From contig NZ_JAHKQO010000036.1 of NCBI RefSeq assembly GCF_018861065.1, forward strand, positions 707,865 to 771,864: a stretch of DNA of 64,000 nucleotides, read 5' to 3'. Source of the DNA: Paraglaciecola arctica (GTDB lineage Bacteria > Pseudomonadota > Gammaproteobacteria > Enterobacterales > Alteromonadaceae). The translations under genes and the position numbers were made by a program. Positions 10,015 through 19,897 of the stretch are shown one piece after another. Under the pieces are notes generated by a model, which made no database searches, was not told the DNA's origin, and was given only the letters and a program-made list of their open reading frames with translations. Numbering within the stretch: the stretch's first letter is position 1; each line of letters opens with the position of its first letter.

Positions 10015-10331
10015 TTATTTAATATTCCGTCATTCTTAGGCCAACTTTTGGCTTCCCCCAATACAGCGAAAATTGAGAAGCCTAATTGGATTAAGACTAA
10101 CAGTTCTTAAAAAATAGACTTTAAATCTTGCAGTTATGGAACTTTTTTATAATTTTATCGGTTGATTGTATACAAGCGGCTGTACGAATTCCATACTAAA
10201 TAGTACAATAGTTTGTTAAGGGATTGGTAGCCGTGGTATGAGTTTTTGACTAAGTTTGATAACGGTAAAATGATGATTTCGCTACCCAATTTATTGAATA
10301 TAACTTTGATTTTACTAGGTATATAGAAATT
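10015..10331. other. Intergenic region between divergent patatin-ABC operon and FHA gene
   Basis: 317 AT-rich bases that must hold promoters for the two divergent units. I see no well-spaced sigma-70 boxes, no strong palindrome and no coding signal here. Confidence 0.5.
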
Positions 10332-10688
10332 ATGGCTCGACTAGACATGTACGCTAACTATGAATTGCAAGCCTCATTTAAACTCGATGATAGTGATTTT
10401 CTTTTAGGTCGTGATGCGGGTTGTATGGTGATTATCCCAGATTCAAAAGTATCTCGTAAACACGCCATTATAAAAACAGTTGAAGGTAACAGAATCATTC
10501 AAAACCTGGGGGTTAATGGTACCAAAGTTAATGGTAGATCCTTAAAAGACGACTATACGCTGCAAGCCGGAGATGCAATATTTATTGCTAGCTATATATT
10601 AGTCTATCAACCAGAAGACAATGCCAAAGCAGATCTTGATTCAACTACCATTGTTAGCCGTTCACCCGCTAAAAAGCTTGTATTGTAG
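10332..10688 (+). CDS. Small FHA-domain protein
   Basis: A 118-aa protein that is almost only a forkhead-associated domain, a module binding phosphothreonine peptides. Seen in order: FLLGRD (~23-28), SKVSRKHAII (~43-52, the conserved Ser and His) and NLGVNGTKVNGR (~61-72, the conserved Asn and NG). No signal peptide or membrane segment, so probably cytoplasmic. It stands alone between the patatin operon and the beta-galactosidase gene; FHA proteins can regulate type VI secretion, but the T6SS genes here are 45 kb away and no kinase is nearby. Partner unknown. Confidence 0.8.
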   Translation: MARLDMYANYELQASFKLDDSDFLLGRDAGCMVIIPDSKVSRKHAIIKTVEGNRIIQNLGVNGTKVNGRSLKDDYTLQAGDAIFIASYILVYQPEDNAKADLDSTTIVSRSPAKKLVL

Positions 10689-10816
10689 TCAATAAAATTG
10701 TCTCGTTGTGAATGCCTTAGCTAACAATATTTATTAGAGAAAAGAGCAAGTCTCCCCAAGCAGCGGGCTAAACCTAAACAGCTGCTTACTAACATACACG
10801 TACTAATTCGCCGTTG

Positions 10817-13945
<3,129 letters not shown>

Positions 13946-14004
13946 TTAGTTTGTTTTGTATAGGGTACCAAATATAGCTAAAACTCTACTTTTAGATTAT
14001 GCTT

Positions 14005-14034
14005 AAAACTATCCAATCTTTATCCAAAACTATC
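14005..14034. promoter_or_regulatory. Direct repeat AAAACTATC with 21-bp period, possible AraC-type operator
   Basis: Two identical 9-mers, AAAACTATC at 14005-14013 and 14026-14034, start 21 bp apart, two DNA turns. They lie in the 129-bp gap between divergent lacZ and the AraC-family gene. AraC-type activators commonly bind two direct half-sites at about this spacing; assignment to this regulator is inference. Confidence 0.45.
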
Positions 14035-14044
14035 ATTAGCACTC

Positions 14045-14872
14045 ATGAACAATCACATCAAAGACGTCCTTGATATTGGCCCCAATTGTTATGAACGCTT
14101 CATTAAATCGACGGTATTAGCAGAAATTGAATCGCTAGATATCACCTTAGCAGGATGCTCTAACTTAAGCGGGAAATATTGCGTAGGACGCACATCTCCT
14201 GTGGAAATCACCTTATTTTATACCCTTAAAGGACAAGGTAAATTAATCACTGCAGAAAACGAATATTCATTGCTGCCTAATACCCTAGCCATATTGCCAA
14301 CTAAGCAGAGTTTTGAGGTAAGTATAGCTGCAAAGCAATGGGATATTATTTGGCTAAACCTCGCTAATAGTAAGCGTTGGCAGCATGTCAATTTAGAGCA
14401 AGCACAAGTATTAGTCGCTCAAAAACTCGAACCGCTACACTACGCTATGGAGATTTTATATAGTGAACCTGACGCAACCTTACGCCAAAGCGTGTTTCCC
14501 ATATTGAACAAATATCTGAACACAGCAATCTTAGGAGATAATCAAAACAAGGCAAATACTCGACTACAGCACTTGTTTCAGGATATTGAAAAACGCCTCC
14601 AGTATGACTGGACGATAGACGAGATGTGTAAAGTGGTACATTATTCGCCTCCCCATTTACATCGCTTGTGCCAAAACCAATTTGCTCAAAGCCCGATACA
14701 AAAACTCATTGAATTACGAATACAGCGGGCAAAAAATTTGCTACTTAATACCCGCTGGCCTGTTCAGCATATTGCTGGCTATGTTGGCTACACTAATATT
14801 TTTAATTTCTCAAAAAGTTTTAAAAAATTACAAGGTCAATCACCTAGTGAATTTAGACGAAATCATAATTAA
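14045..14872 (+). CDS. AraC-family transcriptional regulator, likely for lacZ
   Basis: A 275-aa activator with an N-terminal cupin sugar-sensing domain (~40-110) and a C-terminal pair of helix-turn-helix motifs (~175-275): IDEMCKVVHYSPPHLHRLC and VQHIAGYVGYTNIFNFSKSF, followed by the family tail GQSPSEFRR. Size and order match sugar-responsive members such as AraC, RhaS and MelR. It is divergent from the beta-galactosidase gene and converges on the LacI regulator with an 8-bp gap. No good ribosome-binding site precedes its ATG, so expression may be low, as is usual for regulators. Confidence 0.88.
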   Translation: MNNHIKDVLDIGPNCYERFIKSTVLAEIESLDITLAGCSNLSGKYCVGRTSPVEITLFYTLKGQGKLITAENEYSLLPNTLAILPTKQSFEVSIAAKQWDIIWLNLANSKRWQHVNLEQAQVLVAQKLEPLHYAMEILYSEPDATLRQSVFPILNKYLNTAILGDNQNKANTRLQHLFQDIEKRLQYDWTIDEMCKVVHYSPPHLHRLCQNQFAQSPIQKLIELRIQRAKNLLLNTRWPVQHIAGYVGYTNIFNFSKSFKKLQGQSPSEFRRNHN

Positions 14873-14880
14873 CCTGTGCC

Positions 14881-15921
14881 TTAAGAAACCGATTGGGTTG
14901 ATTCACGTGTCACTAGTTGCGGCCTAAAATGCAGAACCGGAACATTGTCTGTAGTGCTTTTTTGAGAACGTAGATTCACTAGATGTTGTATCAAAGATGC
15001 GGCAGCTTTACGTGCAATTATGTTAGTTGGCTGAGCCGCGGTTGTTAACATCGGCCAAGTTTGACGGGAGAACGGACTGTCCTCAAAACCTGCTATTGCC
15101 ATATCTTGAGGCACATTGAGACCTTGTAAGCGCACTGCAAATAACGCTCCAGCTGCTATTTCATCGTTACACGAAAAAATTCCAGTTGGTGGAACATCCA
15201 ACGACAATAACTGCTTAGCGCCTTGAACGCCAAATTCGAAAGAATAGGAGCCATCAATTTGATAGTCTGCAACTATGGGTAAATTGTGTTTTTTAAGTGC
15301 GTTTAAATACCCTATTTTGCGCTCATGACTAGAACGGTGATTGTCGTCCCCTCGTAAAAAAGCGATTTTAGTATGCCCCTGTTCGATTAAGTGTTCAGTG
15401 ATATCAAACGCTGCATCTCGGTCATTGATATAAACGCAAGGTGAAGATGTTTGATTCAATTCGCTTGAAGAAATAATTCGAATAAAGGGAATATTCAATT
15501 CATGCAAACCACTGAGTACTTCAGGCATTTCAGAAAGTGGCGGCGAAATAATTAAACCAGCCAATTGCGAACGTTTAATCATAGTAGCCAGTTCAGCAAC
15601 TATATCTTTGTTGTGTGCTGAACAAGGGTGAATTATCAATTCATAACCGCGATCTCTGCATTCTGCCAATATCCCATTTTGCATATCAAGAACGTAATAC
15701 GCATTTGGATTGTCGTACACGTACCCTAAAGAATAAGATTTACTGGCTGCTAAATTACGCGCCGCGTTATTAGGCTGGTAATTCAACTCTTTAATGGCGT
15801 CATTAACTTTTTTCAAGGTTTCGCTACGAACCGAACCCTCGTTGTTAATCACTCGTGAAACTGTTTTAAAGGATACGCCTGCTAATTCGGCCACTTCTTT
15901 AATGGTAGTTTTTGTTTTCAT
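14881..15921 (-). CDS. LacI-family repressor, probable NagR of the GlcNAc regulon
   Basis: About 346 aa. The DNA-binding head is clear: TIKEVAELAGVSFKTVSRVI with the hinge helix NAARNLAASKS. A periplasmic-binding-protein-like sensor domain follows (~60-340). The start at 15921 (MKTKTTIKE) fits family N-termini; an ATG 18 bp upstream is also possible, and neither has a strong ribosome-binding site. It is divergent from nagB, and the region between and beyond holds three copies of TGACAACGCTGTCA, the kind of palindrome known for LacI-type NagR in Alteromonadales. Naming it NagR is inference from position and operator type; control of lacZ is the alternative. Confidence 0.78.
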   Translation of the reverse strand: MKTKTTIKEVAELAGVSFKTVSRVINNEGSVRSETLKKVNDAIKELNYQPNNAARNLAASKSYSLGYVYDNPNAYYVLDMQNGILAECRDRGYELIIHPCSAHNKDIVAELATMIKRSQLAGLIISPPLSEMPEVLSGLHELNIPFIRIISSSELNQTSSPCVYINDRDAAFDITEHLIEQGHTKIAFLRGDDNHRSSHERKIGYLNALKKHNLPIVADYQIDGSYSFEFGVQGAKQLLSLDVPPTGIFSCNDEIAAGALFAVRLQGLNVPQDMAIAGFEDSPFSRQTWPMLTTAAQPTNIIARKAAASLIQHLVNLRSQKSTTDNVPVLHFRPQLVTRESTQSVS

Positions 15922-16223
15922 TTTTGCTTTAAGCACCATTTATGTAGGTTGTCAGTTTCACTTAACTAGAGACTTTCCCATAGCGATAAAAAACCATTGT
16001 AATAGATAAAACTAAACATACCTTGTGTTACTTTTCGCCATCAATAAGTTTCCTCATATTACTATTAAATTTCGTCTCTAAAAAGTAAGCTTGTAACCCA
16101 CATCAGTTCTATAGTTTGTGATCTCAAGTAAATTGCCTAAGTCTTGCTGTTATCTTTTCTGTAACTTTTGAGTAATGAGATGCTTATACTCATGCGGTTA
16201 GTCAGTGACTTAAATAAAAGACA

Positions 16224-16252
16224 TTGCAGAATTTTGAAATTTCGTTTAAATT
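16224..16252 (+). promoter_or_regulatory. Putative nagB promoter
   Basis: TTGCAG at 16224-16229 and TAAATT at 16247-16252 are 17 bp apart and fit sigma-70 -35/-10 boxes. The NagR-type palindrome starts 9 bp after the -10, so bound repressor would cover the transcription start. This predicts a leader of about 150 nt before nagB. Confidence 0.45.
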
Positions 16253-16261
16253 AGCCACAAA

Positions 16262-16275
16262 TGACAACGCTGTCA
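16262..16275. promoter_or_regulatory. NagR-type operator upstream of nagB
   Basis: TGACAACGCTGTCA: a TGACA/TGTCA palindrome with an RCGY centre, the form described for LacI-type NagR sites in marine gammaproteobacteria. It is the first of three identical 14-mers in this cluster and lies 136 bp before the nagB start codon. Confidence 0.75.
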
Positions 16276-16411
16276 ACCGTGTATTTTTGATACTAATTAC
16301 TACAATATTACCCTTAAATAAAATAACTGAAACGTCAGTGTTATTAGCCACCTTATTCGGCGATGGATAGTATTTATAAAACAAATTTAACCTTGGATTA
16401 TAGGAAGTTAA

Positions 16412-17218
16412 ATGCAGATTATTATTTACGATAGTGCTCAACAAGTTGCAGAAAGTGCTGCGAATTGGGTAAAAGAGCTTATCAAAAAAAAGCCGGCTCC
16501 AGTGTTGGGGTTAGCCACGGGCAGTACTCCAATTAGCTTGTACAAACAGCTAGTTGAACAACATAAAAATCAAGGCCTTAGTTTCAAAAATGTTACTACC
16601 TTTAATCTGGATGAGTACCATCAAATAGATCCGCTCAACCCACAAAGTTATCGTAGTTTTATGGATGAAAATTTATTCAACCATGTCGATATTGATATGA
16701 AAAATACTTTTTTACCTACCTGCGCCGCCGGCGAAAATCCGCGGGTGCAGGGTCTAGCTTATGAAGACAACATCAAAAAACACGGGGGTATTGATTTACA
16801 AATTTTAGGTATTGGTGCCAATGGCCACATTGGGTTTAATGAACCCACATCGAGCTTATCTTCGCGGACACGAATTAAAACTTTGACCCAGCAAACAATT
16901 ACCGATAATAGCCGCCTATTTAAGCCTAACGAAAAACAACCCACTATGGCTATGACTATGGGAATTGCCACCATTATGAACGCACGTTATGTGTTATTAA
17001 TGGCAACGGGTACGAACAAAGCCAATGCAGTTAAAGATATGATTACAGGCGGTGTTTCAGCTATGTGCCCCGCATCAGCGCTGCAAATGCATGAAAATGC
17101 CATTATATTATTAGATAAAGCAGCGGCTAGTGAATTAAGTGAACAAAACTACTATCAATGGGCTGATAATGAAAATCGAAAGTTAATTGAAGATTATGGC
17201 TATTTTCATAATTATTAA
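16412..17218 (+). CDS. nagB: Glucosamine-6-phosphate deaminase (classical NagB)
   Basis: Converts glucosamine-6-phosphate to fructose-6-phosphate and ammonia, the last step of GlcNAc catabolism. At 268 aa it has the family length. Visible motifs: phosphate loop LATGSTP (34-40), catalytic Asp67 in NLDEYH, and His139/Glu144 in GANGHIGFNEP. The E. coli enzyme has Asp two residues before this His; here it is Asn137, as in the Bacillus-type enzyme. AGGA 7 bp before the ATG gives a good ribosome-binding site. It has its own promoter/operator and is separated from nagK by 507 bp, unlike the usual compact operon. Many Alteromonadales use the unrelated SIS-domain NagB-II instead, and a possible remnant of that gene lies between nagK and nagA. 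Confidence 0.95.
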   Translation: MQIIIYDSAQQVAESAANWVKELIKKKPAPVLGLATGSTPISLYKQLVEQHKNQGLSFKNVTTFNLDEYHQIDPLNPQSYRSFMDENLFNHVDIDMKNTFLPTCAAGENPRVQGLAYEDNIKKHGGIDLQILGIGANGHIGFNEPTSSLSSRTRIKTLTQQTITDNSRLFKPNEKQPTMAMTMGIATIMNARYVLLMATGTNKANAVKDMITGGVSAMCPASALQMHENAIILLDKAAASELSEQNYYQWADNENRKLIEDYGYFHNY

Positions 17219-17251
17219 CTAATGATAGGGCTTAATCTATAGCATTGAGGG

Positions 17252-17280
17252 TTGCTCATGACACCTATTTGCACTAAAAT
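17252..17280 (+). promoter_or_regulatory. Promoter-like sequence downstream of nagB, overlain by operator 2
   Basis: TTGCTC at 17252-17257 and TAAAAT at 17275-17280 are exactly 17 bp apart. The second NagR-type operator begins at the next base. The geometry resembles the other two sites in the cluster, but here transcription would run into an intrinsic terminator about 100 nt later instead of into a gene. Confidence 0.5.
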
Positions 17281-17294
17281 TGACAACGCTGTCA
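17281..17294. promoter_or_regulatory. NagR-type operator 2, between nagB stop and its terminator
   Basis: Second identical TGACAACGCTGTCA. It lies downstream of the nagB stop codon (17218) and upstream of the terminator hairpin at 17355, so it is not placed to control either nagB or nagK directly. This placement is what suggests a separate small transcript. Confidence 0.7.
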
Positions 17295-17387
17295 ACCAGT
17301 GTTTTTTTTAAGTTCTCTGCATAGTTGTAGCACTCAAGTTTTATGTGTGTCTTGGCCGGAGCACTCTTTGTTCCGGCTCTTTTTTTC
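17288..17387 (+). ncRNA. Candidate NagR-controlled small RNA (~100 nt)
   Basis: Predicted from a promoter-like pair (17252-17280), an operator over the expected start, and a strong intrinsic terminator ending in a T-run at 17387. No conserved protein is visible; the only short reading frame (ATG at 17343, 15 codons) runs through the terminator stem and has no ribosome-binding site. The same DNA could simply be the 3' untranslated region of nagB, so the independent transcript is inference. A NagR-regulated RNA could adjust chitin or GlcNAc genes post-transcriptionally. Confidence 0.4.
17355..17387 (+). terminator. Rho-independent terminator after nagB / candidate sRNA
   Basis: Stem GCCGGA (17355-17360) pairs with TCCGGC (17372-17377), followed by a T-rich run (17378-17386). 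Orientation is plus strand. It ends transcription coming from nagB and from the promoter at 17252. Confidence 0.8.
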
Positions 17388-17476
17388 TAGAAGAACTGAG
17401 TGCCGGTTTTCGCTTCCTAAGCCCCTCACAAAATTGCAAGTTGACGACCCGCTTAATTAATCACAGATTCATCTTG

Positions 17477-17504
17477 TTGCAAATAAATTAAGAATATGTA
17501 GAAT
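17477..17504 (+). promoter_or_regulatory. Putative promoter of the nagK-nagA-nagP operon
   Basis: TTGCAA at 17477-17482 and TAGAAT at 17499-17504 are 16 bp apart. Operator 3 begins 4 bp after the -10 box, covering the expected transcription start, a standard repression layout. Confidence 0.55.
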
Positions 17505-17508
17505 AAAA

Positions 17509-17522
17509 TGACAACGCTGTCA
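17509..17522. promoter_or_regulatory. NagR-type operator 3 upstream of nagK
   Basis: Third identical TGACAACGCTGTCA, here extended to a longer palindrome by flanking A and T (ATGACAACGCTGTCAT). It is placed for direct repression of nagK and the genes after it. Confidence 0.75.
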
Positions 17523-17725
17523 TCAATGATGGTTCATAGAGTAATTGATAAAGACTTTTGCCCATACAGGTTTTAGGCGGCGCATAACTAGAAATACTGA
17601 ATAAGTAAACGAGTGACTAGTTGTTGATATGTTGGCGAAGATTGCAGCTAAGGGTTTGAAAAAAAAGGCGAAGTAAAATTGCAGTCAACTAAGTATGTAT
17701 TGTTTTCAAAACAGAGGATTGATTT
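17523..17725 (+). other. Long nagK leader region
   Basis: About 200 nt would be transcribed ahead of the nagK start if the promoter call is right. I see no recognisable riboswitch. A 15-codon lysine-rich frame (ATG at 17629) has no ribosome-binding site and is not called. Confidence 0.35.
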
Positions 17726-18619
17726 TTGACTAATTCAACGGACATTTTTCTCGGCATAGATGGTGGCGGCACTAAATGTAAAGTTCGCCTAGAAGATGCG
17801 CAGGGAAACTTTTTAGCGGAAGCAACCGCAGGTCCAGCCAACGCTGCGCGTGATCTAACGGGCTCAGTTAACGCCGTACTTGAAGCCAGTGAAAAAGCCG
17901 TCGCCAAAGCCAATATTAAAGGATTAACCCTAAACCACATCCATGCAGGAATTGGCTTAGCAGGTATTAATATCCCAAAAGTTAAACAAGCGTTTTTAGA
18001 ACAATCTTTGCCCTTTGCAAGCTGGCATTTAACCACAGACCTACATATTGCTTGCTTAGGAGCCCATTTGGGACAAGAAGGAGCCATAGTAATAGTTGGT
18101 ACTGGTTCATCCGGAATAGCTATCTTTAACGGCCAACAGCTAGAAGTAGGTGGCCACGGGTTTGTGATTGGCGATAAGGGAAGTGGCGCTTGGCTGGGCA
18201 AGATGGCAATTAGTCATTGCCTTGAAACGCTAGATGGCATCGTTCCTAACAATCAGCTTTGTGAACAAGTAATGCAGCAACTTGACTGTGAAAAGCCCTA
18301 TGACTTGGTTAGTTTAACCTTAGATGCCAAGCCTGCTTTTTACGCTACGATTGCACCACTCATATTGCAACTTGCGGCAAATCAACAACAAGATGCATTA
18401 GAGCTAGTCAATCAGGCGGCGACTTATATTAACAAGCTTTGCCATCGACTATTGATCGGCAATACGCAGCGCTTATCGCTGATTGGTGGCATAACACAGC
18501 CCTTAATGCCCTATCTGGATAGCCAACTACAAAATATAATTCAGCCAGCTAAGGCCTCTCCAGAGCAAGGCGCTATCCTATATTCGAAATATCGGTTAAA
18601 CGGCAGTGTTTGCTCATGA
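17726..18619 (+). CDS. nagK: N-acetylglucosamine kinase, BadF/BadG/BcrA ATPase family (NagK-II type)
   Basis: Phosphorylates imported GlcNAc to GlcNAc-6-phosphate in the cytoplasm, 297 aa. The ATPase fold is marked by the phosphate-1 loop GIDGGGTKCK (residues ~10-19), the second phosphate motif IVIVGTGSSGIAIF and the adenosine-site stretch LSLIGGITQPL near the C-terminus. The start is TTG at 17726, preceded by AGAGGA with 9-bp spacing; no ATG is available near it. This kinase family, not the E. coli ROK type, is the usual partner of NagP in Alteromonadales. First gene of the operon under operator 3; its stop overlaps the ATG of the small remnant ORF (ATGA). Confidence 0.9.
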   Translation: MTNSTDIFLGIDGGGTKCKVRLEDAQGNFLAEATAGPANAARDLTGSVNAVLEASEKAVAKANIKGLTLNHIHAGIGLAGINIPKVKQAFLEQSLPFASWHLTTDLHIACLGAHLGQEGAIVIVGTGSSGIAIFNGQQLEVGGHGFVIGDKGSGAWLGKMAISHCLETLDGIVPNNQLCEQVMQQLDCEKPYDLVSLTLDAKPAFYATIAPLILQLAANQQQDALELVNQAATYINKLCHRLLIGNTQRLSLIGGITQPLMPYLDSQLQNIIQPAKASPEQGAILYSKYRLNGSVCS

Positions 18620-18732
18620 ATAGCAGCTCAGTGCTAATTAGTGAGTCACAATCAACCGATATGATTGCTCGAAGAATCGAGAATCAATATGCGGCACATA
18701 TCAAAACAGCAACGAAAAGATTATCGAGGTAA
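18616..18732 (+). pseudogene. 38-codon ORF, possible 5' remnant of a SIS-domain GlcN-6-P deaminase (nagB-II)
   Basis: Reads MNSSSVLISESQSTDMIARR and on to TKRLSR, then TAA two bases before nagA's ATG. It begins with a 4-bp ATGA overlap on nagK, exactly as a real downstream operon gene would. The sequence resembles, from memory, the N-terminal helix region of SIS-type deaminases and GlmS-like proteins (short Ser/Glu motif, I-A-x-x-I/L, then a helix ending in R-L), after which those proteins enter the sugar-isomerase domain; here it stops. NagB-II normally sits beside nagK and nagA in this group. Likely a deletion remnant; the alternative is a short coupling peptide or chance frame. Confidence 0.5.
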
Positions 18733-18734
18733 AG

Positions 18735-19862
18735 ATGCAGCGTTTTTTTGCAGAAAACTTGTTTGATGGAAAGACAGTTCAGAAAAATCAAATGATAACT
18801 GTCGAGGCCGGCACAATACAATCAATCGAAACAGCTGGTTCACAAGGTGATGCCATTGTGCTGTTAGGTCTAGTAACACCCGGCTTTATCGATGTACAAG
18901 TTAACGGTGGCGGCGGTGTGTTGTTTAACAATCAACCCACCTTAGAGACGTTACTAACGATGAGTCGTGCCCACCAACAATTTGGTAGCACTGCCATCTT
19001 GCCAACCTTAATTACCGATAACTTTTCAACTATGCAGCAGGCAGCGGATGCAGTTGCTACGGCCATTGCTCAAGGTGTACAAGGCATTGTTGGCATTCAC
19101 TTTGAGGGCCCTCATTTAAGTCAGCCTAAAAAGGGGATTCACCCTTCCCAACATATTCGTGAAATTAGCCCTCAAGAATTAGCTTTATTTAAACGCAAAG
19201 ATCTCGGTTTAGTGTGTGTGACTTTGGCGCCAGAAAATGTCTCTGTAGCGGTAATTAGTGAGCTAGTTAAGGCAAACGTAAAAGTCTGTTTAGGTCATTC
19301 TAACGCGAGTGCGGAACAAACCTTGGCAGCATTAGATGCAGGCGCTCAAGGTTTTACCCATTTATTTAATGCAATGTCACCACTTCAAAGTCGAAAATCA
19401 GGCATGGTAGGTGCCGCTTTGTTAGATCAATCTAGTTATTGTGGTTTGATTGTTGATCTAGAACATGTGGATACAACAAGCTGCCAGTTGGCGATAAAAT
19501 GTAAAACGCCACAACACATAATGCTAGTTACCGATGCAATGTCCCATGTAGGAAGTGACCAAACCGAATTGCAATTTGCGGGAATGCAGATCAATCGCCA
19601 AGGCAATAAATTGACAATAAAAGGGGGTAGATTGGCCGGCTCAGCCCTTGATATGGCAAGTGCAGTTCGCAACTGCGTAGAAAATTTACACTGCACAATG
19701 CAGCAAGCAATCACAATGGCTTCTAGTACTCCCGCTACCTTCTTAGGCTTGCAACATCAAAAGGGTTATTTGGGTGCTGGGTTTGCAGCTGATTGGACAG
19801 TGCTAAATAGTCAATATCATGTGGTCGCCACTTATATAGCTGGTGAGCAAGTATTCGGGTAA
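18735..19862 (+). CDS. nagA: N-acetylglucosamine-6-phosphate deacetylase
   Basis: Removes acetate from GlcNAc-6-phosphate to give glucosamine-6-phosphate for NagB. 375 aa, typical length. Amidohydrolase features: PGFIDVQVNGGGG (~50-62), metal-binding Glu in HFEGPHLSQPKKG, His pairs in CLGHSNASAEQT and GFTHLFNAMSP, and catalytic Asp in LVTDAMSHVG. The loop after ALLD and the C-terminal TPATFLGL are also standard. It starts 2 bp after the remnant ORF and is co-transcribed with nagK and nagP. Confidence 0.95.
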   Translation: MQRFFAENLFDGKTVQKNQMITVEAGTIQSIETAGSQGDAIVLLGLVTPGFIDVQVNGGGGVLFNNQPTLETLLTMSRAHQQFGSTAILPTLITDNFSTMQQAADAVATAIAQGVQGIVGIHFEGPHLSQPKKGIHPSQHIREISPQELALFKRKDLGLVCVTLAPENVSVAVISELVKANVKVCLGHSNASAEQTLAALDAGAQGFTHLFNAMSPLQSRKSGMVGAALLDQSSYCGLIVDLEHVDTTSCQLAIKCKTPQHIMLVTDAMSHVGSDQTELQFAGMQINRQGNKLTIKGGRLAGSALDMASAVRNCVENLHCTMQQAITMASSTPATFLGLQHQKGYLGAGFAADWTVLNSQYHVVATYIAGEQVFG

Positions 19863-19897
19863 AGCGGAAATAACTAAAAACAATAAGAAGGTGAATA

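Noticed and set aside
17343-17390. 15-codon ORF (hydrophobic) in the candidate sRNA
   Set aside because: No ribosome-binding site, and it runs through the terminator stem and T-run, which explains its Phe/Leu-rich sequence.
17629-17676. Lysine-rich 15-codon ORF in the nagK leader
   Set aside because: No ribosome-binding site, no conservation evidence; an A-rich stretch gives Lys codons by chance.
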